64,000 nucleotides of DNA, from positions 98,740 through 162,739 of the forward strand of contig MNCI01012628.1 of assembly GCA_015680685.1 (NCBI GenBank), given 5' to 3'. Both the position numbers and the translations under genes were made by a program. Of the stretch, positions 33,817 through 45,400 are shown piece after piece. Within the stretch, counting starts at the first letter, position 1; each line of letters begins with the position of its first letter. The notes beneath the pieces were generated by a model. It saw nothing but the letters and a program-made list of their open reading frames with translations. It was not told the DNA's origin and ran no database searches. The DNA comes from Gnetum montanum. Taxonomy: Eukaryota; Streptophyta; Gnetopsida; Gnetales; Gnetaceae.

Positions 33817-36800
33817 TGTTGGCACATTTTGGCTATTTCATGGAATAGAGATATGAGAGTATTGAGACCTCCAAAATATTTCAATATAACTATTTGAAAT
33901 GGCAAGACGTAGTTTGAAAAGGTATTGATTCCTATCATTCATTTCCATTAGCTAAAAAAAGATTGGATGAAAAGATGGAATGAATGAAAACAATAAATAA
34001 AATAACTGGCAAATCCTTGGATACTGGTAAAGAACGAGCGGGAGAAGGTGGTAGAAAATAGTGTTTCAAGCTGTCGATATTTGTTCAAAGCATTTGCGCT
34101 CTGCCTCAAATAATTTGAAAATAATTTCAAAAGAAATACGAACTTATCAAAGAATGGAAAAGTTTAGGCAATATGTTGATCAGTAAGCTGTTGAAGGAAA
34201 TAAATGGAAAAACATTGGTGGACCGAAAATGCACATGGAGACCTCCAACACCCTCATCTTTGGGCCATTGGCAGCACCGTGAATGGCTACATCCACGCCT
34301 CTACTGAATAGCCTGAATGCTACATGGGTTTGGGGGGCCTCAGCGTGAGCAGTCAATGCCTGGCTACTATGATTGCCCAGCTCTTTCGCATGAACATTGC
34401 CATCGGCACTGTTGTCGTCGTTATCAACTATGGCACGTCTGTCACACAGCTCTTCATGCCCAGTTATAACGCGCTCTGTAATGCCTTCGTGGCTATATTT
34501 TCATTGTTCATCGGGGATCCGCTCTATGCAAGTGTCCATTGTGGTTATGCATTTTTCTAGCAGCATGAACATTTTACTGCTGGTGCCCAATTTTCTCACC
34601 CCTATGGACGCTACCAGCACCTTCTGCCTGGCCTTTGCTAGAACCCTGGAAAGACTAAATATAACTAGGAACATAACAGGGTTTTCGCGTTGATGGCCAC
34701 GAGCAGCACAGCCACAACTAGGTTGCCCTACAACTATTTTTTGAAATGCAGCATCAGAGTCTGAGAATGGATTCTTTTACCTACTCTAACGTTTCTCAGC
34801 ATTTTTGGAAACTTGGAAAACATCTCCTGCAGCCAGCGGATTCATTCATTGGTTGTCAAGGAAGGACTGAAATCGGTTCTCACTACAGGAAATGCTTTGG
34901 TTTCTTCGTACTCCAAGTGTGGCGCCATGGATAGATATCTAAGTCTGATAATAAGCAGCAACTAAAATGCTGAGAGTGTGAGATGATTAGGAATACACTT
35001 TTTAGCAGGAACTGCAATGTCTGAGTTGTCTTATCTATATACCATGGGTTTCTGCTTCCAATGGTGTGACTTTTGCTCATAAAATTTGAAAATGCTCTTT
35101 GGAATTTTAAGAGGAATGGTTGAAATTACAGTGAAATGATGAAAACAACCTAGACTTGCATCATGATTAGCGATGCTTTTCTGTCGTTGGCATAAGGACG
35201 TTAATTTCAATCATCTTATAATTCATGTGACTGTGGTGTTGTTTGATCAGGGATTTCATCTCTCATCTTATGTTTATTTGACCAGATCTATTGAATCTCT
35301 TTTGGCAAATGAAAGAATATTATATATGCTATTAAAATTTATTCACCAAGATCAATTCATCAGAGGCATTTTCAGCGACCAGATGGAAACAGGTGTTGCA
35401 AGAGATGATAGATGCTTTCAAAAACCATACATGTAGCGTAGCAGCAAAGGTTACAATGACCACAATTTTTTATGGAACACACGGCAAGCTTACCAAAAAC
35501 AACAGTAGTGTTCGATGCCAATGCATTCGTCATTGCCATTACCAATCCATCAAGTGCGGTCATAGAGACACGAAGACACAGTAAGATAGGTGTACAATTG
35601 AATCAATGGAACCAGGAGATTATTTAGCCGATGCCAAGGAATCAGGGTTACAGTTTATTTGGAAGAAACTTTCATCATTGAAGACAAGTGCAAAACCCGA
35701 ATGCACGGAATTGAAGTTACAAAATAAAATTTCAATTTCATATGGTCTGGTGGCTAAAACTAATTTCAAAAAATTTTCTTACATGCGACAATTGTATAAA
35801 GCTCTTATAGTATGGAGATCTTGGATTTTATATATATATAGGTTGTTGCTTATAAAAGAAATATTTGTAATATTTACACATGCCAATGTTAGCATGATTT
35901 TCTCCTAACTTCATGTATAAGTTATAACTTCCTAACTTGTTGGGCAAGTAATATCTCCTAACTTGTTGGGCAAGTTATAACTTCCTTACTTGGGAGAGAA
36001 GTTACCCAAGATATTTTGGAATATCTAACTACCTATGAGACCCTATAAAAAGGCTTCAGGGGTTAGAAGAAAGACATCACACACTCTTTGGGGAAAAATG
36101 ACACTCAAGGATCACACTCAAGGTCTTGGAGGAAGATTGTAAAGAAGAAATTGTGAAAGATTGCTTGTAAGATGACTTGTTAAAGACAAAATTTCAGCCT
36201 CTTTGTTATAGTCCTATGAGTTATGTTTATTATTTTTTATTTTGTTTAAATTTTTTAGCTAGTGGTTTAGATAGTATCATGCTTGGCAAGTAATTTTGGA
36301 ATTTTTAGATTGCTCTTATTATTTATGTTGCACGATAGAAAATTTCTATTAAAATTTTGCCATAGAAGAGCTTGTGTTTGAAAGCCTTAAGAGCATTTTA
36401 GTAGTGAATTTTATTATTATGCAATGTATGAGAACTGCTATTGAGATTATTGTAAGAGAGCTTCTGCATGTAGTCAAGCCATTGAACGATTCAATAGTCA
36501 AGAGGGTTCAGAAAATATTTGGTATTTTGATAGGACTAGAATAGCTTCTTTTATCTTTAAAGTGAATCTCCGTGGTATTTCAATAAAAAATTGTCAGGTC
36601 TTTTGAAGGTTCTATTGAATGCAATTGTTGACATCCATTATCTAGCCAGAATAGAGTCTCATACATGATAGTTTACGCAATAATTTTTTGGGTAGCATAG
36701 TAGGATTGTCTTGAAGAAATTACTTATTTGAGCCTTAGAAGTTTGAACAATTCATAGTTATTGAATTTGGGATAGCTTTATTATGAACTATTTACTCGTA

Positions 36801-37283
36801 TCATTTTACCTTGTTTAAAAATTTGAGATCTTTACACAAATTTTCTTTCTTGTTCTCTTCTTTCTATTTCCATTGAATCTTGCTCTATTTCTAGTTTTCT
36901 TGTGGAACTATCTCTTTCTCTGGGGAAAATTAGAAGTAGATTCGTAGAGTTGTGCTCAAATGTTTCTGCAAAACTTTATTTGTTACAAGTAGGTATTATA
37001 AGGACCGCATAGACTAGACAATTAAACAAAATAGGAACTCTTAACAACTCATAGTACTTTGCAAAGTTGGTTGAATCTCTTTAAGATAAGTCATTTATAG
37101 TTTTACACACAACCCAATCGTTTCATTTTTCATAACAGCACACCACAACAGCACACACATACTCACATTAACTACTGAGTGTATTTAGAGGTATCTGGGC
37201 CTTGGTGTTGCCAGAGACCAGCAAACACCTAAATCCTATTCGAGGACACTCGTTGGCGGTCGCATCCCAAACGGTCGCCAATA
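33817..37283 (+). repeat. 3' LTR of the 13.7 kb element
   Basis: About 3467 bp, colinear with 23551-27012, with terminal CCAATA in place of CCAACA. The PPR-like fragment is at about 34700-34960, with a deletion relative to the 5' copy that shifts its frame. TATAAAA at about 36044. Confidence 0.92.
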
Positions 37284-37288
37284 ATAGG
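37284..37288. repeat. Target-site duplication ATAGG, right copy
   Basis: Identical to 23546-23550 and immediately after the 3' LTR end. Confidence 0.9.
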
Positions 37289-37500
37289 AACCTCAACTAA
37301 AGGATCTTTAGTTATGTCTCCTGCTTGTAAGTCTAGGGTTTTGGCTAGGTTTTCAGGCTACTCTATAGATTTTTTTATTGAGGCTATGTGGTCTACAAGA
37401 CTCTCAGGCTTAAAATATGGGCAATCATAGTTGATACACTGTTTAATATCACCATGAGGTCCATGTAGACATAAAGCCAAATTGACTTGCTACCAAGTAC
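37284..37500 (-). pseudogene. Tat-like pol: protease-RT linker, upstream part
   Basis: Minus-strand frame showing PYFKPESLVDHIASIKKSIE, LAKTLDLQAGDITKDPLVEV. This aligns with the plus-strand element at 53850-53980 (LVKALDLEASDVTKDALIEV). It is the same gene as 22534-23545, separated from it by the nested element. Upstream homology ends near 37500. Confidence 0.8.
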
Positions 37501-37737
37501 TCATACTTTGATCTTGCATATAAACCAAAAGCATATTAAGTGGCACCTAGGTAAAAGCATATAAATAATGTTAATATGCCATAAAACATATGCAAATATA
37601 ACGCAATCAAGGCCATCCAAGGTCATTAATGAGATGAGGTCAATTAAGAAAAGTATAATAGAGGTGAAAAAAGGTTACATAATGGTTAAACAAGGGAAAA
37701 TATTAGGATTAAGGCTACAAATCATCAACAAAGGTCA

Positions 37738-37835
37738 TAATTTCACTAGTTTAAGGCCTTAGTAGGACATTTCACCAGTCTAAGGTCTTAGTAGGCCATG
37801 ATGCCAATTTAAGGCCTTAGTGGGCCATGGTCATA
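37738..37835 (-). repeat. 30-bp tandem repeat, 3 units
   Basis: Three 29-bp units starting AGTTTAAGGCC, AGTCTAAGGTC and AATTTAAGGCC. Same family and orientation as 22420-22500. Confidence 0.7.
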
Positions 37836-38159
37836 TGGTGTCAAACAGTGGTCAGGGAAGGTCAAACCCCACTATTTGATACCATTTAAAGGTTGAACAA
37901 AGGAAAATAGAACTGTAATAAGACAAATAAAGAACATATAGAGCTATATAAAGGCCATAGAAGGTTAACTATGTCCATACGGTAATTACACAATAAGTTA
38001 AAAATTAAGTAAAATAGGACATATATGATAAAATTTGGTTAATATAGGTAAAAAATGGTTAAGCTTTGCCAATTTTAGGCCTTATAAGATCATCTTTTGA
38101 GGCTACAAGGCTATTAGGTAAGTTCAAACATTAATTAGGATTTTTTTTAGGATATTTAT

Positions 38160-40712
38160 ACCCAAAAATCAAGTGCCTTGAGGATTGCACACTGGGCTTA
38201 GCATGGAAATAAGGATCCATAGAGTGTAGAGTAAGGAAAATATATTTTGGGATGTTCAAAAATTTAAAATTTAAGTCCTAGGACCTTCCCAAAGTAGCAC
38301 AGGGTTAGACCTATCAAAATTGGGCTCCCTAGAGGTCTATAAGGGTCAAAAAATAAGTTCTATAGCCTTCCCCCTTTGTTTCCACATTGTCTAACATGGA
38401 AGAGAGAGGAATTAGCATGGGGAACCAAGAAATAGGCAAAAATAAGATCAAACATGGTCAAATAGGTGGCTAAAGCCTAAACCTAAACTTGTGCATCTCT
38501 TGAATTTCATTCCAAGGTAATTCAAGCTTATTTGGGTGTCAATATGTCTTGAAATGACTTCTACCCCTTCTTCCATGCTGGGTACAGTATCTTTAGTGTG
38601 GAGAGATGGGATGCACACTTGTTTGATGAATTTAGAGTGGTTTTAGGGCACTTTGACTAGGTTTCTAGGCCCCTAGGATTGTAGAATTTGATTTTGCAAG
38701 TTTATGGCCAATTTTGGGCATGTTTGAAGGTTGTTTAATGGTACTTAAGGTCTTCCCCCATTTTTCCATGCTAGGGGATTTACTCTAGCATGGAAGAATG
38801 GGGGGGAATAACTTTTGGAGATTGGGACAAAGTTAGATAAGCAAAATCTTAAGGCTGTGAGGTCCTAGGCTTCTCTGGCAAAGGTCTTTAGTTTCCAAGA
38901 GTGTCATCTTGTTCCCAAAAGTGGAAAAGCAACTTCTCTCCCTTATTTCCACATTGGGGAAGTTACTCCAGTGTGGAGAATGTAAGAATCCTAGATCTAG
39001 GCCAATTTGGATTACAAACAACTATGCATGTTGCCTCCCAAAATTGTCAAGGTCAAGGGCTATGGAACCATGTAAAAATTTGATAGTTTTGGGCATTCCT
39101 AAGTGGTTTCTTGGCCTTCCCCATTTTTCAAAACTAGGAATAGAAAGCTTAGCATGAAAAATAATGGGGAGTGATTTTTTGATCAATTTTGACCTCAATC
39201 AACTTTGCATGTCAACCTTTGGGGCTAATGGGTTTGAGGATTGGGGTTTAGAGCTAAAAAACATTATTTTAGAGGTTTTTAAGTGGTTTTTGGAATTTCC
39301 TCCCTCTGTCCACATTGGGGTTTCCATGCTTAATGTGGAAAAATGAGGAGAAATCTTTTTGATGCTTTATTATCACTTTCAATCATGCATGCGAGTTCCT
39401 AAGGTTGTTGGCGATGATGGTCAATGTCTAGTGTTAAAATTTTGTTATCTTGAAGATTGATTAGTGGTTTTTAGGATTCCCCCCATTTTTCCATGCTAGG
39501 TTTCTATGCTCAATGTGGAAAAATGGAGGAAAAAATTTTGATGATTTTTTGCTAATGTTGACCATGCATGTAGGTTTCTGGGGTTGTTGGTGATGATTGC
39601 TGCTACCTGATGTCAAAATTTTGTTGTTTCAAGGTTGACAAGGCATTTCTTAAATGTTCCCCATTTCTCCATGTTAGGGCTTCCATGCTCAAAATGAAAA
39701 AATATGGAAAAATATTTTTGATCATTTTTGATCATTTTCATGCATGCATGTAGGCTTCCTAAGTTACCTCATCAATTGTTAACATCTGATGTCAAAATTT
39801 GCTCATCTCAAAGGTCATAAGGTAATTTTTAGATGCCCCCCCCCCCCCCCCCCCCCCCCTTCTCCATGTTAGGACTTCTATGCTCAGTGTCGAAAATTTG
39901 GGAAAATGCTTTTTGGTTACTTTTTACCACTCTTGAGCATATATGTAGGCTTCCTAGGTCGCTAGTGATAATGAATGCTACTTGATGTTAAGATTTAGTT
40001 ATTTCAAGATTGACAAAGCATTGTTTGGACTTCCCCCCTTTTTTCCATGTTGGGGCTTCCATGATCAATGTGGAAAATTGGGGGGAAAGATTTTTGATCA
40101 TTTTTGACCATTTTTTATTATGCATGTTGGCCCCTAAGGTTGTTGGTTTTGCCTACTGCCATCTGATGCTGAAATTTGATTATTTCAAGGGTCATAAGTC
40201 TTTTTTGAACTTCCACCCTATTTTCCATGCTGGGGCTTCCATGATCAACATAGAAAATTAGGGGGAAAGTTTTGTTTGATCATTTTTGGTAGATGTATCC
40301 ATGCATGAGTGCTCACAGGGTTGCTAATGTTGGTCATCAATGCCTAAGGTTAAGATCTAGTTGTTTTATGGGTTATGAGGGGGTTTTCAGGCTTCCCTCC
40401 TTTTTTCCACACTAGGGGTGGAAGGATCAACATGGAAGAGGTCCTTTGAATCAAGAAAGTTAGATCTAGGCTAGATCTATAGCTGATTAACCATGCATGT
40501 CAACCTCTGGGGCTGTTGTTGATGGTCAATGTTAGGTGTCAAGATTTGATATTTTGGAAGCTTCTAAGTATCTCATGTAACTTTCCCCTTTCTTCCACAC
40601 TGGGAATGGAAGTCCCAACCTAGAAAAATGGGGGAATGATATATTTGTACTATTTTAAACACATTTTGGGACTTTTGAAAGCTCTAGATGGTTCTAATAG
40701 GGTCTAGGGATC
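38160..40712 (+). repeat. 180-bp tandem array with an internal hairpin
   Basis: About 14 units here. The marker CTTCCCCC..TTTTCCA recurs at 38367, 38558, 38752, 38933, about 39118, 39298, 39478, 39657, 39836, 40031, 40211, 40395 and 40581, so the period is 178-196 bp, mostly 180. Each unit holds arms resembling TTTTCCACATT and AATGTGGAAAA, about 18 bases apart, then a CATGCATG region. One unit has a run of 24 C (39836-39859). Related modules occur in the LTR-like blocks at 21.3-22 and 50.6-51.5 kb, so the array probably arose from LTR sequence. Confidence 0.8.
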
Positions 40713-40717
40713 ACCAT

Positions 40718-41508
40718 TGATGAGTCATCCTTTTGTGGCCTTGACATTGGATACACGACGTTGGAGCCCTAACATCACATACCCAACATCGTCTCATCTG
40801 AATCTTGCCTATAAATATGGTGTTGGGGTGCTTGAATGAGACAGGTAATGAGTAGTTGATAGTTGGTAGATAGTTCTAGTTTTCAGTTTCTTCTTTTAAA
40901 GTTTGTTATTCCCTATGCATGTCCATAATGTAATGCTTGTAATCATATGATACCTTTGTTCGAGTGTGATGTACTTGGACATGTTACATGACTAGCAATA
41001 AAGATCAAGATTACTTCCATCATTACAACATCCACTTAGATTATTGTTTCTTTAATTATTTAATACTTTCTTTAGTTAAAAATTTTCATTTATTATTATT
41101 TACTATTCTTGTTATTAAGCATAATGTGTATACCTTAATCATGAGCATTTAAGTGTAAATGCTTGGTAATCTAGAGGTGTATTGTTTGGCACAACCAGTG
41201 ACATACACTTGGCAATCCCAGAAGTAGTTTCACGAAGTCCAAGACATGTACAAACAATTAAGAGTAGATACCATCACCCATAGGCTACTTAAGATCTTGT
41301 TTTTCATTATTCATTAGTTTACTTAATTTATCTTTTTATCACCATCAGGAGTAGCGTAGAATTAGGAACAACATCATATGCCTGACTTTGGACTAAACCA
41401 TACATGATAAAGTTACCACTAGTCCAAGTGGGAATATAGTGAACTATGATCAAAGCATAACTCTTGTAATTCATATGGTTGAGTATAGGGGTACCTCATC
41501 GCTCATCA
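40718..41508 (+). mobile_element. Solo LTR of an Athila/Tat-type element
   Basis: 791 bp with inverted ends TGATGAG and CTCATCA, flanked by the duplication ACCAT (40713-40717 and 41509-41513). The 3' end resembles the LTR at 2262-3302 (GGGGTACCTC...CTCATCA). TATA box CTATAAATA at about 40809. It lies in the 180-bp array: removing 796 bp restores about 182-bp spacing between the neighbouring markers at 40581 and 41559. It therefore arose by insertion followed by LTR-LTR recombination. Confidence 0.88.
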
Positions 41509-41513
41509 ACCAT

Positions 41514-41860
41514 GCATCAAAAAATGGTTGTTAAGTCATCAACTTAGATTATTTGTGGCTTCCCCCCATCTATCCACACTAAGGATGAAAGGCTCACCAT
41601 GGAAGAAGTCTTCCCCAACATGGAAAACACCAAATCCTAGGTTTCAACCAATTTTGACTATTTCAACTAGGTTTGGTGAGATTCTAAGGTTGTTGGAGAT
41701 ACTTGGAGGGGCTATAAGTTATGTGGGATCCACATTGGAGTCAAACTTATGCTAAATGGGTGTTGGAATGTTAGAACGATTATCACCACCCTTCTTCCAC
41801 TCTAGGCACTATTTCCTTAGTGTGGAAATCCATGGTGGTTATCCATGCTCATTTTTTTCC
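41514..41860 (+). repeat. 180-bp array, right part
   Basis: About two further units (markers at 41559 and about 41790) after the solo LTR. They are more diverged than the main array. Confidence 0.65.
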
Positions 41861-42431
41861 TAAATGTGAAAACTCAGTGTTTAAAAAGGTAAGTCTGGGT
41901 TGCTAAAAATAAAAAAAATTTGTAAGTCTAATAAATTTGTAAAATGATAAACATGTGTCTATGTTGTGTATGGTATTCCTAGTGTGGATACATGGTTAGG
42001 TTGCCATAATGTCTTAAGTGATAAAATTAGTAACAATCTTAGCGTTGAAGCAAGTTTGATCAAAAGGGAACATGTAGTGTGCAGCCCACAATCCAAAAAT
42101 TTAAAATTTTGAAAATTGAAGTTTTTTCCCCTCTAAAACCCAGGTGAACTAAACTTTCCTTTCTTTTTCTTCACTACACTTGTAGTCATGGTGCACTAAA
42201 TTAGTAGCTGGGGCTTTGTTTAGGTTTAGATGCATTTTATAAGTCAAAATTTGCAAAATTTTGATCATAATTGTCATTCTTTAGCAACGGCGCATTGGAG
42301 GAGAGATTTGGCAAAGATTCTCATGGTAGCCATAATTAATCTTCAGCATGGAAGCCTCCCATATCCCCTACAGCTAGCATAGAACTCTCATCTTTTTCAA
42401 ATTTTCCCCTTTTCTCGACGTTGAACTTGCC
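41861..42431 (+). other. Non-coding lead-in to the multi-exon locus
   Basis: AT-rich, no recognised gene. Possible promoter or leader of the locus starting at 42432; no clear TATA box was identified. Confidence 0.4.
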
Positions 42432-45400
42432 ATGGCGTCCAAGTAGAGAAGAGGGAAAAGTAAAAATCTCACAATTAAAAGGATGGATGAGCATTTAAGA
42501 AAGTTGTTAAAGGTTCCTAGGCCTATCTCCATCTAGGCCCCATTTGTAATTGCTCCAAGGTAGGAAATTCTATCTATTTTTGCCTTTGTTTTCATGGATT
42601 TTTTTGTTAGTTTTTTTCCTTCCAAGTGTTAGGGCCATTCTTTTAGATCTACTCCAATGGAGAGATTAAGTTAGAATTCTAACAAAATCCCACCTCCTAT
42701 TTTGGCTACTTTCATGTAGATCTATGGTTGTTTTATCACTTTAGCTATTGCAAATTTGATTTTGAAAATAGGCCTTGCTATTTTGTGTTTTTTTCTCAAA
42801 ATCTTGGGGTATGGCCATTTTTTCAGAGCTAGGCCTTAGGATTTGTTAAATTAAATTTTAACAAAATCATAACCCATTATTTTGATGTGAATTTAAATAG
42901 GTTGTAAGGGTTTTGACTATTTTGACCATTTTAATGGCTATATGATGTTTAGGCTTTGGGATTTTCAAAGTTTTATTATAAAAAAGCATGCCAAGTTGTG
43001 TATTTTTTCTTTGTAAAAAACCTACATATTTATGAAATTAAAGGTTATGGATTTTTAGTGCTTTTTTAAAGCTTATTGATTGTTGTTTTCTTGTTTAATT
43101 TGGCTTTGAAATGAGGGAGTTATGGTTGTTTTCCTAACAGCTGCTTTTGTACTTTCATGTAGATTTGTGAAATTTTCATAAGAAATAGCCCAATGTTTTT
43201 GCTATTTTGTAGTTGTGGTTACATGGGAGTTTGCTTCAACTTTCCAATGGAGGTGGAATTACTTCGATGGGATGTAAAATGAATTTTTTATGAAATTTTT
43301 TCCAAGGTTGTGCAAATCATGGCAAAACTCATGATTGTAGTACATTGCCTAAAATAGAAGTGGTTCATTTTTTGCTTTTTTTAGGAGAGTAAAAGTTTTT
43401 TCTATTTTAAATAATATTTTTTTATGGCTTCATGGATTTTTCTAAGCTTATCATGCTTTTTTTCTAAATTTTTGCATGGTTTAGATGTTTTTTTTTCCCC
43501 AAATTTATGCATGCTTTGCATACTTTTAGATGCTTTTTTGATACTTCTGCTTGCTTTTTTCCATATTTATGCATAATTTAGATGCATTTTTCTAAATTTA
43601 TGCATAACTTAGACTAAGATATAGTTTTGGTCATAATGTTTTTGGTTATAAAGGCTATAAAATATGGTATTAATGTTTTTATGAAATTTCTCAGGCTAAT
43701 TTAGATAAACACCTAAGAGCTTTTTATAGAAGCTAATTTCACCTTTGACTTAGGAAATTTTCTCTAAATTTGTAAAGAAATTACAATTGTTCATAATGCA
43801 AGGTTATGTAAGATTTTGATGAAATTTCTTAAGCTAATTTAGATAAACACCTTAAAGCTTTTTACAAAGGCTATTTTCACCTCCAACTAGGTGTTCTCTC
43901 TAAATTTTCTAAGTAACTCTAATAGGCCATAATTCTTTTTCTTTGAAACGTTGTAATAGTGCCTTTTTATGGAATTTCTTAAGCTTATTAGATAAACACC
44001 TTAGAGCTTTTTATAGAGGCTAATTTCACCTTCGACCAGATGTTTTCTTAACCTGTTGAGAAATTCTAATTGGGCGTAATGTTTTTGCTTTATTTTGTGT
44101 AGGGTCTTCTTGAGGCCTATTCTCATTATAGTGGATTTGGTAGGCATTTTATGCTACATTGGTCATCCCAAGACAAATACTCCACTACATGAAATGCCTC
44201 TTGGGAATATCTCATTATGGTTTTGGCTTTGGCCAAGGGACTTCCTTGCCTACCTCCTTAAGAACTTTAGTTTGATGTTGTGGTTACACGTGTTTGTGGA
44301 TGTAGCTAGGGTTGTTGTGGAGATCCTATTGCCTTAGAAATTAGGACTAAGTACTAGGTATATTACTAATAAATTAGTTCCTAAAACTATAGGGGAACTT
44401 GTAGATGTCATAAGTTCATGCTACTTGTTGGATATCTAGACGATGCCAGAGTATAGTTAGTATAATACTGATACTACTCTAATGGTGGCACATAGAGCCC
44501 ACATACTAATCCAAAACCCACCTAGCACCATGTATCATCTAAAGGGGTAAACATGATTATTGTAATGTTTTTTTATGGTTTTGGCTTAACTTCTTTGCCT
44601 AACTTCATTAATTTTACTTCTTGCAGGTACAAGGTCAATGAGTTGGGTTTGATCATTAATGACCAAATCCTAGTAGTGGTTCAAACTACTTTGGATGAAT
44701 TCACCAAGAGTCCCAAAATTAGATTTTTTGTGTATCAACATTTAAGATGGGACTTTGATGAATACACCACCATGTTCAACATGGTATACAAGAAATGCAA
44801 GGATGATAAGATGATGAACAACTAGTGGGTAGATGCTAGTAATACAAATCAAAGTCTTGTAGCTAGAACCTCTACATTGCAAAAGAAGAGTAAAGGTGAA
44901 CACATAGCTTATAGTGTTTCATGGCATTTAAGTGTTTTATTTCTTTTCTTAGTTGTTCAAATTTCTCATATGAATGCTAACCTTTAGTCATTGCTTCATA
45001 GGACCTTCTACCTCAACTAATGTTACTATACCACTTTTAGGCTCACATAATGAGGAAACCCTCATCCTAAATTTTGGTGATGTCACATCAGCATAGGGGT
45101 GGCTAAGAGAACAAGTGATTGGATATGTTCAAGTAAACATCTAGCATGCAGGTTTGCTTGATGTATTCATGGAACCTATTCCTTCCATTTTTGCTATGGA
45201 TATGTTGGTTGCTTTAGCACCATCATCCGAGGTGTTAAGATGAGCATTAACATAGGTGTTGGCCCCTTTCATAACTTTATTGGGATTCCCATTGATGGGG
45301 CCAAGGTTTCTACTAGAACAGTGAGGGAATTAGGTCATCGTGAGGAAGTTCTGAAGTGGCTTGATGCTAGCATGGGCCAGTCTAGAATTTCAATGGATAG

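Larger units (their letters stand above)
23551..37283 (+). mobile_element. Complete 13.7 kb LTR retrotransposon, nested in Tat pol
   Basis: Two LTRs of about 3.46 kb (23551-27012 and 33817-37283), each starting TGTTGG; the 5' copy ends CCAACA and the 3' copy CCAATA. It is flanked by the 5-bp duplication ATAGG at 23546-23550 and 37284-37288. The interior has a primer site, gag, protease, an upstream RNase H, RT, a second RNase H, integrase, a further ORF and a polypurine tract. The host frame reads through correctly when the element and one ATAGG are removed. Eye comparison of the first 150 LTR bases gives roughly 7% difference, mostly transitions, so it is an old insertion. Coding parts carry stops and shifts; it is not autonomous now. 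Confidence 0.93.

Noticed and set aside
39836-39859. 24-C run as a functional element
   Set aside because: It sits at the variable C-tract of one 180-bp unit and is easily explained by slippage or sequencing error.
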